The position numbers and the translations under genes were made by a program. From Candidatus Omnitrophus magneticus (GTDB lineage: Bacteria; Omnitrophota; Gorgyraeia; Tantalellales; Tantalellaceae), in assembly GCA_000954095.1 (NCBI GenBank), contig JYNY01000401.1, positions 1 to 43,777 on the forward strand: a DNA stretch of 43,777 nt, given 5' to 3'. Under the pieces are notes generated by a model. It was not told the DNA's origin, searched no databases, and was given only the letters and a program-made list of their open reading frames with translations. Positions 35,288-43,777 of this stretch are shown piece by piece. How positions within the stretch are numbered: the stretch's first letter is position 1; the number at the start of each line of letters is the position of its first letter.

Positions 35288-36052
35288 ATGCATTTTATTT
35301 TCATGTTAATTTTTATATTATTTTTATCCTCCATATTTTTTTATTTTTTTATGCGTATTTTTTTTGGAGGAGAAATTAAGGCTACTTTTGAAAGAGACCC
35401 TGCGGCACGGACTTATTTTGAAATAATTTTTACGTACTCAGGGCTACACGCGTTAGTAATTTATCGTGTCGCGAATTATCTGAATAAAATGAATATTTTA
35501 TTTTTACCTAGATTTTTATCGCAAATGGGAAGATTTTTAACAGGGATAGAAATACATCCGGGAGCGAGTATTGGCAAAGGTTTTTTTGTTGATCACGGGA
35601 TGGGAGTTGTTATAGGCGAGACCTCTATCATAGGAGAAAATGTGACTCTTTTTCAAGGAGTGACATTAGGCGGAACAGGAAAAGAAAAAGGAAAACGCCA
35701 TCCTACTATTGGAAATAATGTTGTTATAGGCGCGGGCGCGAAAGTTCTGGGTAATATTACTATCGGAAATAATGTTAATATAGGAGCTAACGCGGTTGTA
35801 TTAAAAGATGTGCCGGATAACTGTACTGTAGTAGGCGTTCCGGGAAGAATAGCTAAAAAAGAAGGCAAAAAAATTCCTCAGGGAGTAAACCTAGATCACG
35901 CGTCAATGCCTGACCCGCTACAGCAGTCTTTAGAAAAATTACAGGATGAAATTGAGTATATAGAAAAAGAAATGAGAGTTGAGCGAGAAAAAAAAGAATG
36001 TTTAAAAAAAGAAAAAAATTCTAATCAAGAACATAAGGATAAACATAAATAA
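35288..36052 (+). CDS. cysE: Serine O-acetyltransferase with N-terminal hydrophobic segment
   Basis: This 254-aa enzyme makes O-acetylserine for cysteine synthesis. The CysE core runs from about residue 30 ([24 protein letters not shown]). The left-handed beta-helix hexapeptides follow ([40 protein letters not shown]) and end GVPGRIAKK. The first 25 residues are almost entirely hydrophobic ([19 protein letters not shown]), unlike ordinary CysE. The start codon is backed by CGGAGAATTTATA, so this membrane segment seems real. The C-terminal 50 residues are a charged coiled-coil-like tail. The next gene is cysS. Confidence 0.9.
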   Translation: MHFIFMLIFILFLSSIFFYFFMRIFFGGEIKATFERDPAARTYFEIIFTYSGLHALVIYRVANYLNKMNILFLPRFLSQMGRFLTGIEIHPGASIGKGFFVDHGMGVVIGETSIIGENVTLFQGVTLGGTGKEKGKRHPTIGNNVVIGAGAKVLGNITIGNNVNIGANAVVLKDVPDNCTVVGVPGRIAKKEGKKIPQGVNLDHASMPDPLQQSLEKLQDEIEYIEKEMRVEREKKECLKKEKNSNQEHKDKHK

Positions 36053-36070
36053 ACAAGGCTATTTTTTCTT

Positions 36071-37543
36071 ATGATAAAAATTTATAACACCTTAACCAGA
36101 AAAAAAGAAGACTTTAAACCTATATCTGAAAAAAAAATAAAGATGTATGTTTGCGGCCCGACTGTGTATGATTTGCCGCATATAGGACATGCCCGTAGCG
36201 CCTATGTGTTTGATGTTATAAGGCGGTATTTAGAACATAAATCCTTTAATGTTATTTTGGCCAGAAATGTTACGGATGTTGATGACAAAATTATAGCGAG
36301 GGCCTTAAAAGAAATAGGAAAAAATAATGAACATATAAACGAGGAAGAAATAAAAGAAGCGTCCGGCGTTATTTCAATAAAATATCTTAAGGCGTATCAT
36401 GAAGATATGGCTAAATTAGGAATAAAACCTCCTACTTTTGAACCCAAAGCCACTGAAAATATAGATGAAATGATACGTTTTATTGAAATTTTAATAGCTA
36501 AGGGTTTTGCTTATTCTTCGCATGGTAATGTGTATTTCAGTGTGGATCAATTTCCTTCTTACGGAAGATTATCAAATCAGAAAAAAGAAGAAATGCTTAC
36601 AGGCGCGCGGATTGAAGTTGATCCTTTAAAAAAATATAGTTTAGATTTTGCTTTATGGAAGGCATCCAAAGATAATGAACCAGCGTGGCTTAGCCCATGG
36701 GGAATGGGCCGGCCCGGCTGGCATATAGAGTGTTCAGTTATGAGCATTAAAATTTTAGGAAATAATTTTGATATACATGGCGGTGGTCTAGATTTAATTT
36801 TTCCGCATCATGAAAATGAAATAGCTCAGGCAGAGGCAGTGACAGGCGAGGTATTCGCGAATTATTGGATGCATCATGGGCTTCTTACGGTTAATGGTGA
36901 AAAAATGTCAAAATCTTTGGGGAACTATATAACATTATCGGATTTTCTTAGTGAACATAATGATGCTGATTTATTAAAACTTTTATTTTTGTCAAGCCAC
37001 TATCGAAGCAGTGTCGATTATACTGCCGGTAAAATAGATGAAAAAAGAAAAGAAAAAGAACGTTTTATAATATTTTTTGATAAGGTGAATCGATTGTCAA
37101 CGAAGGCTTTGGGTGCTAATAACGAAAATTCAGCCGCGCTGAAAGAAGTGCAAAGCAAATTGGATTCTTTGCTTGAAAATTTTTATAGCGCGATGGATGA
37201 TGATTTTAATACGCCTCTCGCTTTATCCGTTCTTTTTTCAGCGTTACATTTAGGGAATGATTGTTTTGAAAAAATATCAGGGGACAATGAAAAATTTTTA
37301 GCAGTAAAAACGGTAAAATTTTTTATAGAAGAATTGTCAGGCCTTTTCGGCATTAAGTTTCAATCTTCTGACAGCGTAATCAGCGGAGTTAACGCGGAAG
37401 AAATTAATAATTTGATCGAAGAAAGAACGCGCGCGCGCTCGGAAAAAAATTATAAACTTGCTGATGATATAAGGAAAAAATTAGTTGATAAGAGAATAGT
37501 AATAGAAGACACCCCCGGAGGGACAATATGGCGCAAAATTTAG
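36071..37543 (+). CDS. cysS: Cysteinyl-tRNA synthetase
   Basis: This 490-aa class I synthetase has the HIGH motif as PHIGHA at about 36-41 and KMSKS at about 278-282. Zinc ligands fit CGPTVYD near 28, IECSVMS near 223 and FPHHENE near 245. The length is slightly longer than typical (about 460). It lies 18 bases after cysE, a common pairing of cysteine synthesis and charging. Its last 16 bases overlap the start of tmk. Confidence 0.95.
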   Translation: MIKIYNTLTRKKEDFKPISEKKIKMYVCGPTVYDLPHIGHARSAYVFDVIRRYLEHKSFNVILARNVTDVDDKIIARALKEIGKNNEHINEEEIKEASGVISIKYLKAYHEDMAKLGIKPPTFEPKATENIDEMIRFIEILIAKGFAYSSHGNVYFSVDQFPSYGRLSNQKKEEMLTGARIEVDPLKKYSLDFALWKASKDNEPAWLSPWGMGRPGWHIECSVMSIKILGNNFDIHGGGLDLIFPHHENEIAQAEAVTGEVFANYWMHHGLLTVNGEKMSKSLGNYITLSDFLSEHNDADLLKLLFLSSHYRSSVDYTAGKIDEKRKEKERFIIFFDKVNRLSTKALGANNENSAALKEVQSKLDSLLENFYSAMDDDFNTPLALSVLFSALHLGNDCFEKISGDNEKFLAVKTVKFFIEELSGLFGIKFQSSDSVISGVNAEEINNLIEERTRARSEKNYKLADDIRKKLVDKRIVIEDTPGGTIWRKI

Positions 37544-38181
37544 AAAAAGGGTTTCTTATAACATTCGAAGGGCCTGAAGGTTCCGGTAAAAGTACCCAGT
37601 CAAGGCGGTTATTTCATGACCTTTTGCGTGACGGGTTTGAAACAGTTATAACGTCTGAACCCGGAGGGACAGCGCTTGGAAAATATATACGCGATATACT
37701 TCTTTATAAAAAAGATTTACATCTTTCTCCGTACGCGGAACTTTTTTTATTTGAAGCGGATAGAAGCCAGCATATAGAAGAACTTATAAAACCCGCTCTA
37801 GCTGATAAGAAAATAGTTATTTGCGATAGATTCAGTACCGCGACTTTAGCGTATCAAGGATATGGTCTGGATATGGATTTACAGAATATAATAAAAGTTG
37901 ATTCTATGGCGCGCGCTGGAGTTGAGCCGGATTTAATTATTTTACTTGATGTTGACCCTGATATCGGATTACATCGGGCCACAATAGAACATTCAGCGGA
38001 TAATATGGAACTAAGAGCGAAAAAATTTCATCATAGAGTAAGAGAAGGATATTTAAAAATAGCGGGAGAAAATCCTGACAAAATACATGTATTTGAAAGC
38101 GCGGGAGATATAAGCGCTATTTATAATTTAATTAAAAAAGATGTCTATAGATTTATTGAAAAATATAAAAGGGCAAAATAG
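37528..38181 (+). CDS. tmk: Thymidylate kinase
   Basis: This 217-aa kinase converts dTMP to dTDP. It has a P-loop GPEGSGKS at 15-22, the substrate motif EPGG near residue 46, CDRFSTATLAYQG near 93-105 and a LID segment rich in Arg, Glu and Lys (NMELRAKKFHHRV). The start ATG overlaps the end of cysS and the end overlaps holB by 41 bases, so the three genes are tightly packed. The tmk-holB-ricT order matches that around the Bacillus tmk locus. Confidence 0.93.
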   Translation: MAQNLEKGFLITFEGPEGSGKSTQSRRLFHDLLRDGFETVITSEPGGTALGKYIRDILLYKKDLHLSPYAELFLFEADRSQHIEELIKPALADKKIVICDRFSTATLAYQGYGLDMDLQNIIKVDSMARAGVEPDLIILLDVDPDIGLHRATIEHSADNMELRAKKFHHRVREGYLKIAGENPDKIHVFESAGDISAIYNLIKKDVYRFIEKYKRAK

Positions 38182-39124
38182 CGCTCGGAAATTTTTAGAA
38201 AATAGCGTTAAAACAGGCCGTATAGCGAATAGTTACCTTTTTACCGGGCCTAGCGGTGTCGGGAAATTGTTTTCAGCAAAACGTTTTTTAATGGCGATTT
38301 TGTGTAAAGAAGATATGGATATCGCGGGCACTTGCGCGGTATGCTCGCGCGTGGAAAAAAAAATACATCCTGATATTTTATGGGTTACTCCTGAAAAAAA
38401 TAAAAATATAAAGATTGATGAAATCCGCGCGCTTAAAGACAGGTTAAGCCTTAAACCTTTTGAATCTGTAATTAATGCCGCTATTATAGAAGATGCGCAT
38501 ATGCTTAGAAGAGAGTCCAGTAACGCGCTTCTTAAAATTTTGGAAGAGCCGCCAGAGGGAACTATTTTTATTTTGATAACAAATAAAAAAGAAACACTCT
38601 TGCCGACGATTATTTCAAGATGTATTGAAGTTAAGTTTCATCCATTACCCATTGACGATGCGAAAAATATAATTATTCATGAAGCAGGCGTATTTGTCGC
38701 TTCGGAGATGGCTGAATTTTTGGCTCATTTCGCGGAAGGTTCGCCCGGCCGGGCGATTGAAATTCTTAAGAGCGAGGTTTTGTCAAGGCGCGGAGAAATA
38801 TTGGGTATGGTAGAACAAATGGCGCCGGATGAAAAATATTTTTATGCCGGATGGAAACATGAATCAAAGGATGATATTATCGAAGATGTGGAAATTTTTA
38901 TAATGTATTTAAGGGATATTGCTATTGCTAAAGAAGGAATGATAAAATACGTTGTTGATAAAAGTATAGTGGATAGTTTATGGTATAAGATGTTTGAACG
39001 GTATTCAATAGATAAAATTTATATGATTATAGAAAGGCTTGTGGCTTTAAAAAAAGCAGTTGAAGGAAACATAAATCCTAAGTTAGCGGCACAGATATTA
39101 CCGCGAGAATTGAGCGGATGTTAG
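38141..39124 (+). CDS. holB: DNA polymerase III delta-prime subunit
   Basis: This 327-aa clamp-loader subunit begins NIKGQNSARKFLENSVKTGR, a typical delta-prime start. The P-loop GPSGVGK at 36-42 is followed by Leu, not Ser or Thr, as expected for a subunit that does not hydrolyse ATP. It also has EDAHMLRRESSNALLKILEE and the SRC motif (TIISRCIEVKF). The zinc module keeps C55, C65 and C68, but the fourth Cys is not evident. The start must lie inside tmk because the conserved N-terminus begins there, giving a 41-base overlap. Confidence 0.9.
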   Translation: MSIDLLKNIKGQNSARKFLENSVKTGRIANSYLFTGPSGVGKLFSAKRFLMAILCKEDMDIAGTCAVCSRVEKKIHPDILWVTPEKNKNIKIDEIRALKDRLSLKPFESVINAAIIEDAHMLRRESSNALLKILEEPPEGTIFILITNKKETLLPTIISRCIEVKFHPLPIDDAKNIIIHEAGVFVASEMAEFLAHFAEGSPGRAIEILKSEVLSRRGEILGMVEQMAPDEKYFYAGWKHESKDDIIEDVEIFIMYLRDIAIAKEGMIKYVVDKSIVDSLWYKMFERYSIDKIYMIIERLVALKKAVEGNINPKLAAQILPRELSGC

Positions 39125-39165
39125 TCTATAGATGTGTTTTTGCAGTTAAACATATTGGAGTGATA

Positions 39166-39966
39166 ATGAAAGAACGTATATTGGTAAAACTCAGGGAACA
39201 GGGCGAAGAAGAATATTTTTTAACAAGCGGTATATCTTTTGATGTGGGCGAAAAGGTTATTGTAGAGGCGGATAAAGGCCTTGAATGGGGAGAAGTTATA
39301 GCTCCGGTTGAAGAAATAGGAGATATAATGTTAGGTAAACCCCTTAGAAAAATAATCAGAAAAGTGAATCCGTGGGATACTGAACAAATAACAAAAAATA
39401 TTAAGAAAAAAGAAGAGCTTTTAAGCGCATGCAGAAAAAGAATTTTTGATCATAAATTACCCATGAAATTAATTTCCGCTGAATATTCTTTTGATAGGAC
39501 AAAGATAGTTTTTTATTTCACATCGGAAACACGGGTAGATTTTAGGGAATTAGTTAAAGACCTAGCCAATTTTTTCCGCGTGCGGATAGAATTAAAACAG
39601 ATTGGCGTCAGGGACGAAGCGCGTCTTACTGGAGGATGCGGGTCATGCGGAAGAGGGCTTTGTTGCGGTAGTTTTTTAAAGGACTTTATGCCTGTCACTA
39701 TAAAAATGGCAAAGACGCAGAATATTGTATTAAATCCGACTAAGATATCAGGGCTATGCGGAAGGCTTATGTGTTGTCTTGGATATGAATATGAATATTA
39801 TAAAAGTTCTCTTAAGACTATGCCAAAAATAGGAAAAGAAATAAAAGTAGAACAGACAAAGGGAAAAGTTATCAGTATCAATGTTTTGCAAAGAACCGCG
39901 ACAGTTGATTTAGGCGACGGCAATTTAAAAGTTATAAAGGTAGATGAAGAAAAAGAAGTTACATAA
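39166..39966 (+). CDS. ricT: RicT/YaaT (PSP1 domain) iron-sulfur protein
   Basis: This 266-aa protein of the PSP1 family is known in Bacillus as part of the RicAFT complex that affects RNA processing by RNase Y. Cysteine clusters CGSCGRGLCCGSFLKDF and GLCGRLMCCLGYE are the family signature and bind Fe-S clusters in RicT. The frame could open at 39118, but GGAG at 39157-39160 sits before the ATG at 39166, and that product matches the family start (RILVKLREQGEEEYF). No ricA or ricF gene is seen here. It is the last gene of the + strand block. Confidence 0.92.
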   Translation: MKERILVKLREQGEEEYFLTSGISFDVGEKVIVEADKGLEWGEVIAPVEEIGDIMLGKPLRKIIRKVNPWDTEQITKNIKKKEELLSACRKRIFDHKLPMKLISAEYSFDRTKIVFYFTSETRVDFRELVKDLANFFRVRIELKQIGVRDEARLTGGCGSCGRGLCCGSFLKDFMPVTIKMAKTQNIVLNPTKISGLCGRLMCCLGYEYEYYKSSLKTMPKIGKEIKVEQTKGKVISINVLQRTATVDLGDGNLKVIKVDEEKEVT

Positions 39967-39992
39967 GATTTTATACCAGAAATTGTCTTTTA

Positions 39993-40041
39993 CTAAATTT
40001 TTTATTTGGTGTGATATCTTAACTTAGAAAAAATAATTTAG
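39993..40041. terminator. Possible bidirectional AT-rich terminator between convergent genes
   Basis: CTAAATT (39993-39999) and AATTTAG (40035-40041) can pair, with T-rich and A-rich flanks on the inner sides and a long loop. It lies in the 79-bp gap between converging ricT and the last - strand ATPase gene. The stem is weak. Confidence 0.25.
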
Positions 40042-40045
40042 CTTA

Positions 40046-41605
40046 TTACATTTCCACTATAGTAATATTTTTATTCTGATACGCGGATTCTTCCCACTTA
40101 ACGCGGGTTTCCCATGGAATAATACTGGAAGGTTTTATTTCAAATAAAATAAGATATCCTTTTGTCATGCCGAGCGTGTCAAGGTAGCGTGAGATCTGGT
40201 CTAAGCCCTCTTCTTTTGTATCATCATATCTTTTTAATTTTAATTCTAAAACAAATGTTTCTCCGTTAAATTCAACGGCCAAATCGGTTCTTCCTCTCCC
40301 AACAGCCATTTCACGGTCTATTCTACCACCTCCATTGATTACTCTTTGCAAAAATGCCATTAAAAGAAGCCCGTGTCCCGCTTCTTTATAATCAAATCTT
40401 TCTAACCAATGTTCACTATTACGGCGATAAAATTTTTGAAACGCTTTTAATAGTTTATCCATATCAAGCTTAGCGTCAGGTTTTATGTAACAAGAAGTCA
40501 TGCCTTCTTCTCTAATGTTTTCTTGCATAGAAAAGTTTAAAACTCTAGGAATTATTTCTCGGTATATTTCATTTGAAAAAATTATGTCATATTTTTCTTT
40601 GCGGATAATTCCTAAATCTATAACATACCTAAGATCATCATTGAAGTTGTCATACACAAGAGAATCGCCGTTTATAATAGCACTGACAATGTTTTTAACT
40701 CTGGGTTCTTTCAGTTTATCTAATAAACTATCTAAATGCGTGTCTCTGCGCGCGATTAGATTTTCTTTCGCCTCTTCCGCGTGAGCGAGTGTTATTTTTT
40801 TTGTGTAATCACTTTTTAATATTTTCTCCACTATTTCATTCGCTACCGCGTTTACCAGCCACGGCTGGCCTCCGGTTAATTCATAGATTCTATCTATTAC
40901 TTTTTTTGAAAATATCTGCCCTGTATCTTTTGTGTGCTGACTGTATAATTCAGCTATTTCTTCTTTTGTCCATGTTCCTAAAAGAATTGATTCCGCTTTT
41001 ATATTAAAGGGCGAACCGGAGCCTAGAGACACTTCACTCGGACGGACTTTTGTTTTATATTCCCGAACATCTCTTAATCCCACTAAAGCTATGGTTGATG
41101 GAAAATGTTTTGGCCTTCCTTGAAAACCATTACGTAGTTGTCTTAGCACTGATACTAATACGTCATCATATAACGAATCTATTTCGTCTAATAATAAAAC
41201 TATTGGTTTTTTTTGAGAACCCGCCCAATTATTTAAATAAGTCTGTAAAGAACACTTTTCATCTGCTAGCGGCTTTTTCGGCCATAACTCCTTAGAAATA
41301 AATAACTCGCATGATTCATAAAGAGAATTTATTATTTTTAAATTCGCGGTTTCTTCAGTTATAGACCGATACCCCGCGGACTCTACCGAAAACACTACTG
41401 AAATATAATTTCCTTCTTTATTTAATCTATGCGCTAATTCATGTAAAAGCGTAGTCTTTCCTGTCTGCCTTGGCGCGTGGATTGTGAAGTACTGCGTCTT
41501 CTCTATTAAATCGAATATGATTTTTTGGTTGCGCAAAGGGTCAACCATATAATGTCTTTCAGGCATACAAAAACCAGTTGTATTAAAATATCGTTTACTT
41601 TTCAT
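40046..41605 (-). CDS. AAA-type ATPase with C-terminal PD-(D/E)XK nuclease-like domain, copy R3 (type II mosaic)
   Basis: This inverted 519-aa copy has the complete motif set (APRQTGKT, LLLDEID, TGGQPWLVNA, GRTD...ELK). Residues 1-441 match left copy L2 except P112 for S112. After that it changes to VEFNGETF and KRYDDTKEEG, like copy L3, and ends EESAYQNKNITIVEM, which is unique in the window. DNA similarity to L2 drops from about codon 400, where silent differences begin. GGAGGA lies before its start. It converges on ricT. Confidence 0.85.
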   Translation of the reverse strand: MKSKRYFNTTGFCMPERHYMVDPLRNQKIIFDLIEKTQYFTIHAPRQTGKTTLLHELAHRLNKEGNYISVVFSVESAGYRSITEETANLKIINSLYESCELFISKELWPKKPLADEKCSLQTYLNNWAGSQKKPIVLLLDEIDSLYDDVLVSVLRQLRNGFQGRPKHFPSTIALVGLRDVREYKTKVRPSEVSLGSGSPFNIKAESILLGTWTKEEIAELYSQHTKDTGQIFSKKVIDRIYELTGGQPWLVNAVANEIVEKILKSDYTKKITLAHAEEAKENLIARRDTHLDSLLDKLKEPRVKNIVSAIINGDSLVYDNFNDDLRYVIDLGIIRKEKYDIIFSNEIYREIIPRVLNFSMQENIREEGMTSCYIKPDAKLDMDKLLKAFQKFYRRNSEHWLERFDYKEAGHGLLLMAFLQRVINGGGRIDREMAVGRGRTDLAVEFNGETFVLELKLKRYDDTKEEGLDQISRYLDTLGMTKGYLILFEIKPSSIIPWETRVKWEESAYQNKNITIVEM

Positions 41606-41658
41606 TTTAAAATTTCCTCCAATTTTATTTTTATTTATAAATCAAACAACAAGTTGTC
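41606..41658 (-). other. Intergenic spacer type A (inverted copy)
   Basis: Read on the - strand, this is the same sequence as the spacer at 1564-1616, including the ACAAC-TT-GTTGT palindrome and TTGGAGGAAA ribosome binding site. It again joins a type I to a type II gene. Confidence 0.75.
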
Positions 41659-43218
41659 TCACATTTCCACGATAGTAATATTTTTATTCTGATGAGAAAT
41701 ATCTTCCCATTTAACGCGGGTTTCCCATGGAATAATACTGGAAGGTTTTATTTCAAATAAAATAAGATATCCTTTAGTCATGCCGAGGGTGTCTAGATAG
41801 CGGGAGATTTGATCTAAGCCTTTTTGTCTCGCGGACGGCATTCTTTTTAACTTTAATTCTAAAACAAATTTATCTCCGTTAAATTCTATAAGTAAATCAG
41901 TTCGTCCTGTTCCAACTGCCATTTCGCGATTTATCCTGCCGCCGCCGTTTATTACTCTCTGCAAAAACGCCATTAAAAGTAAATGCGGGCCTGCTTCTTT
42001 ATAATCAAATCTTTCAAGCCAAACTTCAGAATTTTCACTGTAAAATTCTTGAAAAGCTTTTAATAATTTATCCATATCAAGTTTACCGTTGGATTTTATA
42101 TACCATTTAGTTTCGCCTTCTTCTTCAATACTATCCTGCAAATTTCTATTTAAAACTCTCGGAATTATTTCTCGGTATATTTCATTAGCTATTCTTATAG
42201 GTTTTGTTTCGCTTATAATCCCTAAATCTCGGCAATATAGAAGCGAATCGTCATAGTTGTCAAACAAAACTCCGTCTCCATTTATAATAGCGCTTACTAT
42301 ATTTTTTACCCGCTCCTCTTTCAGTTTATCTATTAAACTATCTAAATGCGTGTCGCGTCTTTGTATTATATTTTCTTTCGCGGATTCAACATGATCTAGA
42401 GTTATTTTTTTTGTAAAATCTTCGTTTAATATTTTTACTACTATTTCTCTCGCTATAGCGTTTACCAGCCACGGCTGGCCTCCGGTTAATTCATAAATTC
42501 TATCTACTACTTCTTTTAAAAATATCTGCCCTGTATCTTTTGTGTGCTGACTGTATAATTCAGTTATTTCTTCTTTTGTGAATGTTCCCAAAAGAATTGA
42601 TTCAGCTTTGATATTAAAGGGCGAGCCTGAGCCTAGAGACACTTCACTCGGACGAACTTTTGTTTTGTATTCCCGAACATCTCTTAATCCCACAAGCGCC
42701 ACGGTTGAAGGAAATCGTTTTGGTCTTATTTGAAATCCATTTCGTAACTGCCTAAGAACTGACACTAAAACATCGTCATATAATGAATCTATTTCATCCA
42801 ATAATAAAACTATTGGTTTAGTTTGAGAAATAGCCCAATCTATTAAGTAATTTTCTAATGTTAAATCTTTAGTATATTTTTCAGGCGGGATTGGACAATT
42901 TTTTTTATTGAGATATTGGCCGCTTGAACTGTAAAGAGAATTAATAATTTTTTTATTCGCGATTTCTTCAGTTATAGATCTATACCCCGCGGACTCTACG
43001 GAAAACACTACTGAAATATAATTTCCTTCTTTATTTAATCTATGCGCCAATTCATGTAAAAGTGTTGTTTTCCCAGTCTGCCTCGGCGCGTGGATTGTGA
43101 AGTATTGCGTCTTCTCTATTAAATCGAATATGATTTTTTGGTTGCGCAAAGGGTCAATCATATAATGTCTTTCAGGCATACAAAAACCAGTTGTATTAAA
43201 ATATCGTTTACTTTTCAT
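41659..43218 (-). CDS. AAA-type ATPase with C-terminal PD-(D/E)XK nuclease-like domain, copy R2 (type I)
   Basis: This 519-aa product is identical to that of copy L1 at 4-1563. In the DNA stretches compared by eye I found one substitution, at the base matching 147 (C on the left, T here, silent). All ATPase and nuclease motifs are intact. Unlike L1, its upstream sequence is visible and is spacer type B with GGAGGA. This shows that type B spacers precede type I genes in both arrays. Confidence 0.85.
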   Translation of the reverse strand: MKSKRYFNTTGFCMPERHYMIDPLRNQKIIFDLIEKTQYFTIHAPRQTGKTTLLHELAHRLNKEGNYISVVFSVESAGYRSITEEIANKKIINSLYSSSGQYLNKKNCPIPPEKYTKDLTLENYLIDWAISQTKPIVLLLDEIDSLYDDVLVSVLRQLRNGFQIRPKRFPSTVALVGLRDVREYKTKVRPSEVSLGSGSPFNIKAESILLGTFTKEEITELYSQHTKDTGQIFLKEVVDRIYELTGGQPWLVNAIAREIVVKILNEDFTKKITLDHVESAKENIIQRRDTHLDSLIDKLKEERVKNIVSAIINGDGVLFDNYDDSLLYCRDLGIISETKPIRIANEIYREIIPRVLNRNLQDSIEEEGETKWYIKSNGKLDMDKLLKAFQEFYSENSEVWLERFDYKEAGPHLLLMAFLQRVINGGGRINREMAVGTGRTDLLIEFNGDKFVLELKLKRMPSARQKGLDQISRYLDTLGMTKGYLILFEIKPSSIIPWETRVKWEDISHQNKNITIVEM

Positions 43219-43276
43219 TTTTTAAAATCCTCCATATTCATTCCATGTTTATTTATAAATCAAACGATAAGCTATC
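43219..43276 (-). other. Intergenic spacer type B (inverted copy)
   Basis: On the - strand this matches the spacer at 3177-3234, with GATA-GCT-TATC and ATGGAGGATT. It joins a type II gene to a type I gene. Confidence 0.75.
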
Positions 43277-43777
43277 TCACATTTCCACAACAGTAATTTT
43301 TTTATTCTGATGAGAAACATTTTCCCATTTAACGCGGGTTTCCCATGGAATAATACTGGAAGGTTTTATTTCAAATAAAATAAGATATCCTTTTGTCATG
43401 CCGAGTGTGTCTAGGTAGCGTGAAATTTGGTCGAGGCCATCTTCTTTACTATCGCTGTCTCTTTTTAATTTTAGTTCCAAAACAAAGGTATCGCCGGCGA
43501 ATTCAATGGTTAAATCTGTTCGTCCTCGGCCAACTGCCATTTCACGATCAATTCTGCCGCCTCCATTGATTACTCTCTGCAAAAAGGCCATTAAAAGAAG
43601 CCCGTGTCCAGCTTCTTTATAATCAAATCTTTCTAGCCAATGTTCACTATTACGGCGATAAAATTTTTGAAACGCTTTTAATAGTTTATCCATATCAAGC
43701 TTAGCGTCAGGTTTTATGTAACAAGAAGTCATGCCTTCTTCTCTAATGTTTTCTTGCATAGAAAAGTTTAAAACTCT
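43277..43777 (-). CDS. AAA-type ATPase/nuclease, copy R1, 3' part only (type II)
   Basis: The window ends inside this gene. The visible 166 residues are identical to residues 354-519 of copy L2, including GRTD...ELK of the nuclease-like domain and the type II ending VSHQNKKITVVEM. The ATPase half lies beyond the window. It is a window-edge truncation, not evidence of a pseudogene. Confidence 0.8.
   Translation of the reverse strand, partial: RVLNFSMQENIREEGMTSCYIKPDAKLDMDKLLKAFQKFYRRNSEHWLERFDYKEAGHGLLLMAFLQRVINGGGRIDREMAVGRGRTDLTIEFAGDTFVLELKLKRDSDSKEDGLDQISRYLDTLGMTKGYLILFEIKPSSIIPWETRVKWENVSHQNKKITVVEM

Larger units (their letters stand above)
40406..43221. repeat. Right arm of long inverted repeat
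   Basis: This arm pairs with 1-2816 in opposite orientation and contains copy R2, spacer A and about 400 codons of copy R3. In the stretches compared by eye the two arms differ at two bases only (matching left positions 147 and 1950). Past the left position 2816, silent differences become frequent. Confidence 0.75.

Noticed and set aside
39118..39165. Longer N-terminus of RicT starting inside holB
   Set aside because: GGAG at 39157 fits the ATG at 39166, and the family N-terminus starts there.
1..43777. Composite transposon with the ATPase-nuclease arrays as ends
   Set aside because: No transposase motif, terminal inverted repeats or target duplications were seen, and the interior is mostly housekeeping genes.
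1..43777. CRISPR arrays, tRNA or rRNA genes
   Set aside because: No regularly spaced short repeats and no cloverleaf or rRNA-like sequence were recognised in the intergenic regions.

Overview
The window looks like a chromosomal contig from an AT-rich, uncultured diderm bacterium. An outer membrane is implied by a LolCD-type lipoprotein exporter and an MlaEFD-type lipid transporter. Two very long fused enzymes with N-terminal signal-like segments, a RicT/McsAB-ClpC gene set and frequent CGCG tetranucleotides in AT-rich DNA point, by inference only, to Omnitrophota or a related lineage. No rRNA, tRNA, CRISPR array, transposase or phage gene was recognised.

Layout. (1) 1-4794: three tandem + strand genes for 519-aa ATPases with a C-terminal PD-(D/E)XK-like nuclease domain. 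(2) 4861-22244: two giant - strand genes of 3505 and 2184 aa. (3) 22245-22576: a divergent promoter region. (4) 22577-39966: a + strand housekeeping block in the order lysS, lolC/E-lolD, ilvE, mcsA-mcsB-clpC, mlaE-mlaF-mlaD, a yacL-like PIN/TRAM gene, ispF, cysE, cysS, tmk, holB, ricT. (5) 40046-43777: two and a third copies of the same ATPase-nuclease gene, now on the - strand. The arrays at the two ends form inverted repeats that are nearly identical over about 2.8 kb and enclose about 37.6 kb.

The most unusual content is the giant pair. The upstream protein carries, in order, nicotinate phosphoribosyltransferase, nicotinamidase, a second and internally deleted nicotinate phosphoribosyltransferase, a NUDT9-type ADP-ribose pyrophosphatase and glutamine-dependent NAD synthetase. 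The downstream protein carries L-aspartate oxidase, a degenerate HD-like region, a NadD-like nucleotidyltransferase, a B12-binding radical SAM module, a class I methyltransferase and a phosphotransferase-like domain. Together they could cover nicotinamide to nicotinate to NaMN to NaAD to NAD, plus ADP-ribose recycling and the first de novo step. This amounts to an NAD-metabolism megaenzyme pair with signal-peptide-like N-termini, which raises the question of where it works.

The second unusual feature is the ATPase-nuclease family. The copies alternate between two subtypes, each followed by its own spacer type (I-A-II-B-I on the left, II-B-I-A-II on the right). They share a nearly invariant N-terminus and differ in patches, which suggests recent duplication and gene conversion. 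Both window ends lie inside this repeat family, so the contig probably broke there during assembly.
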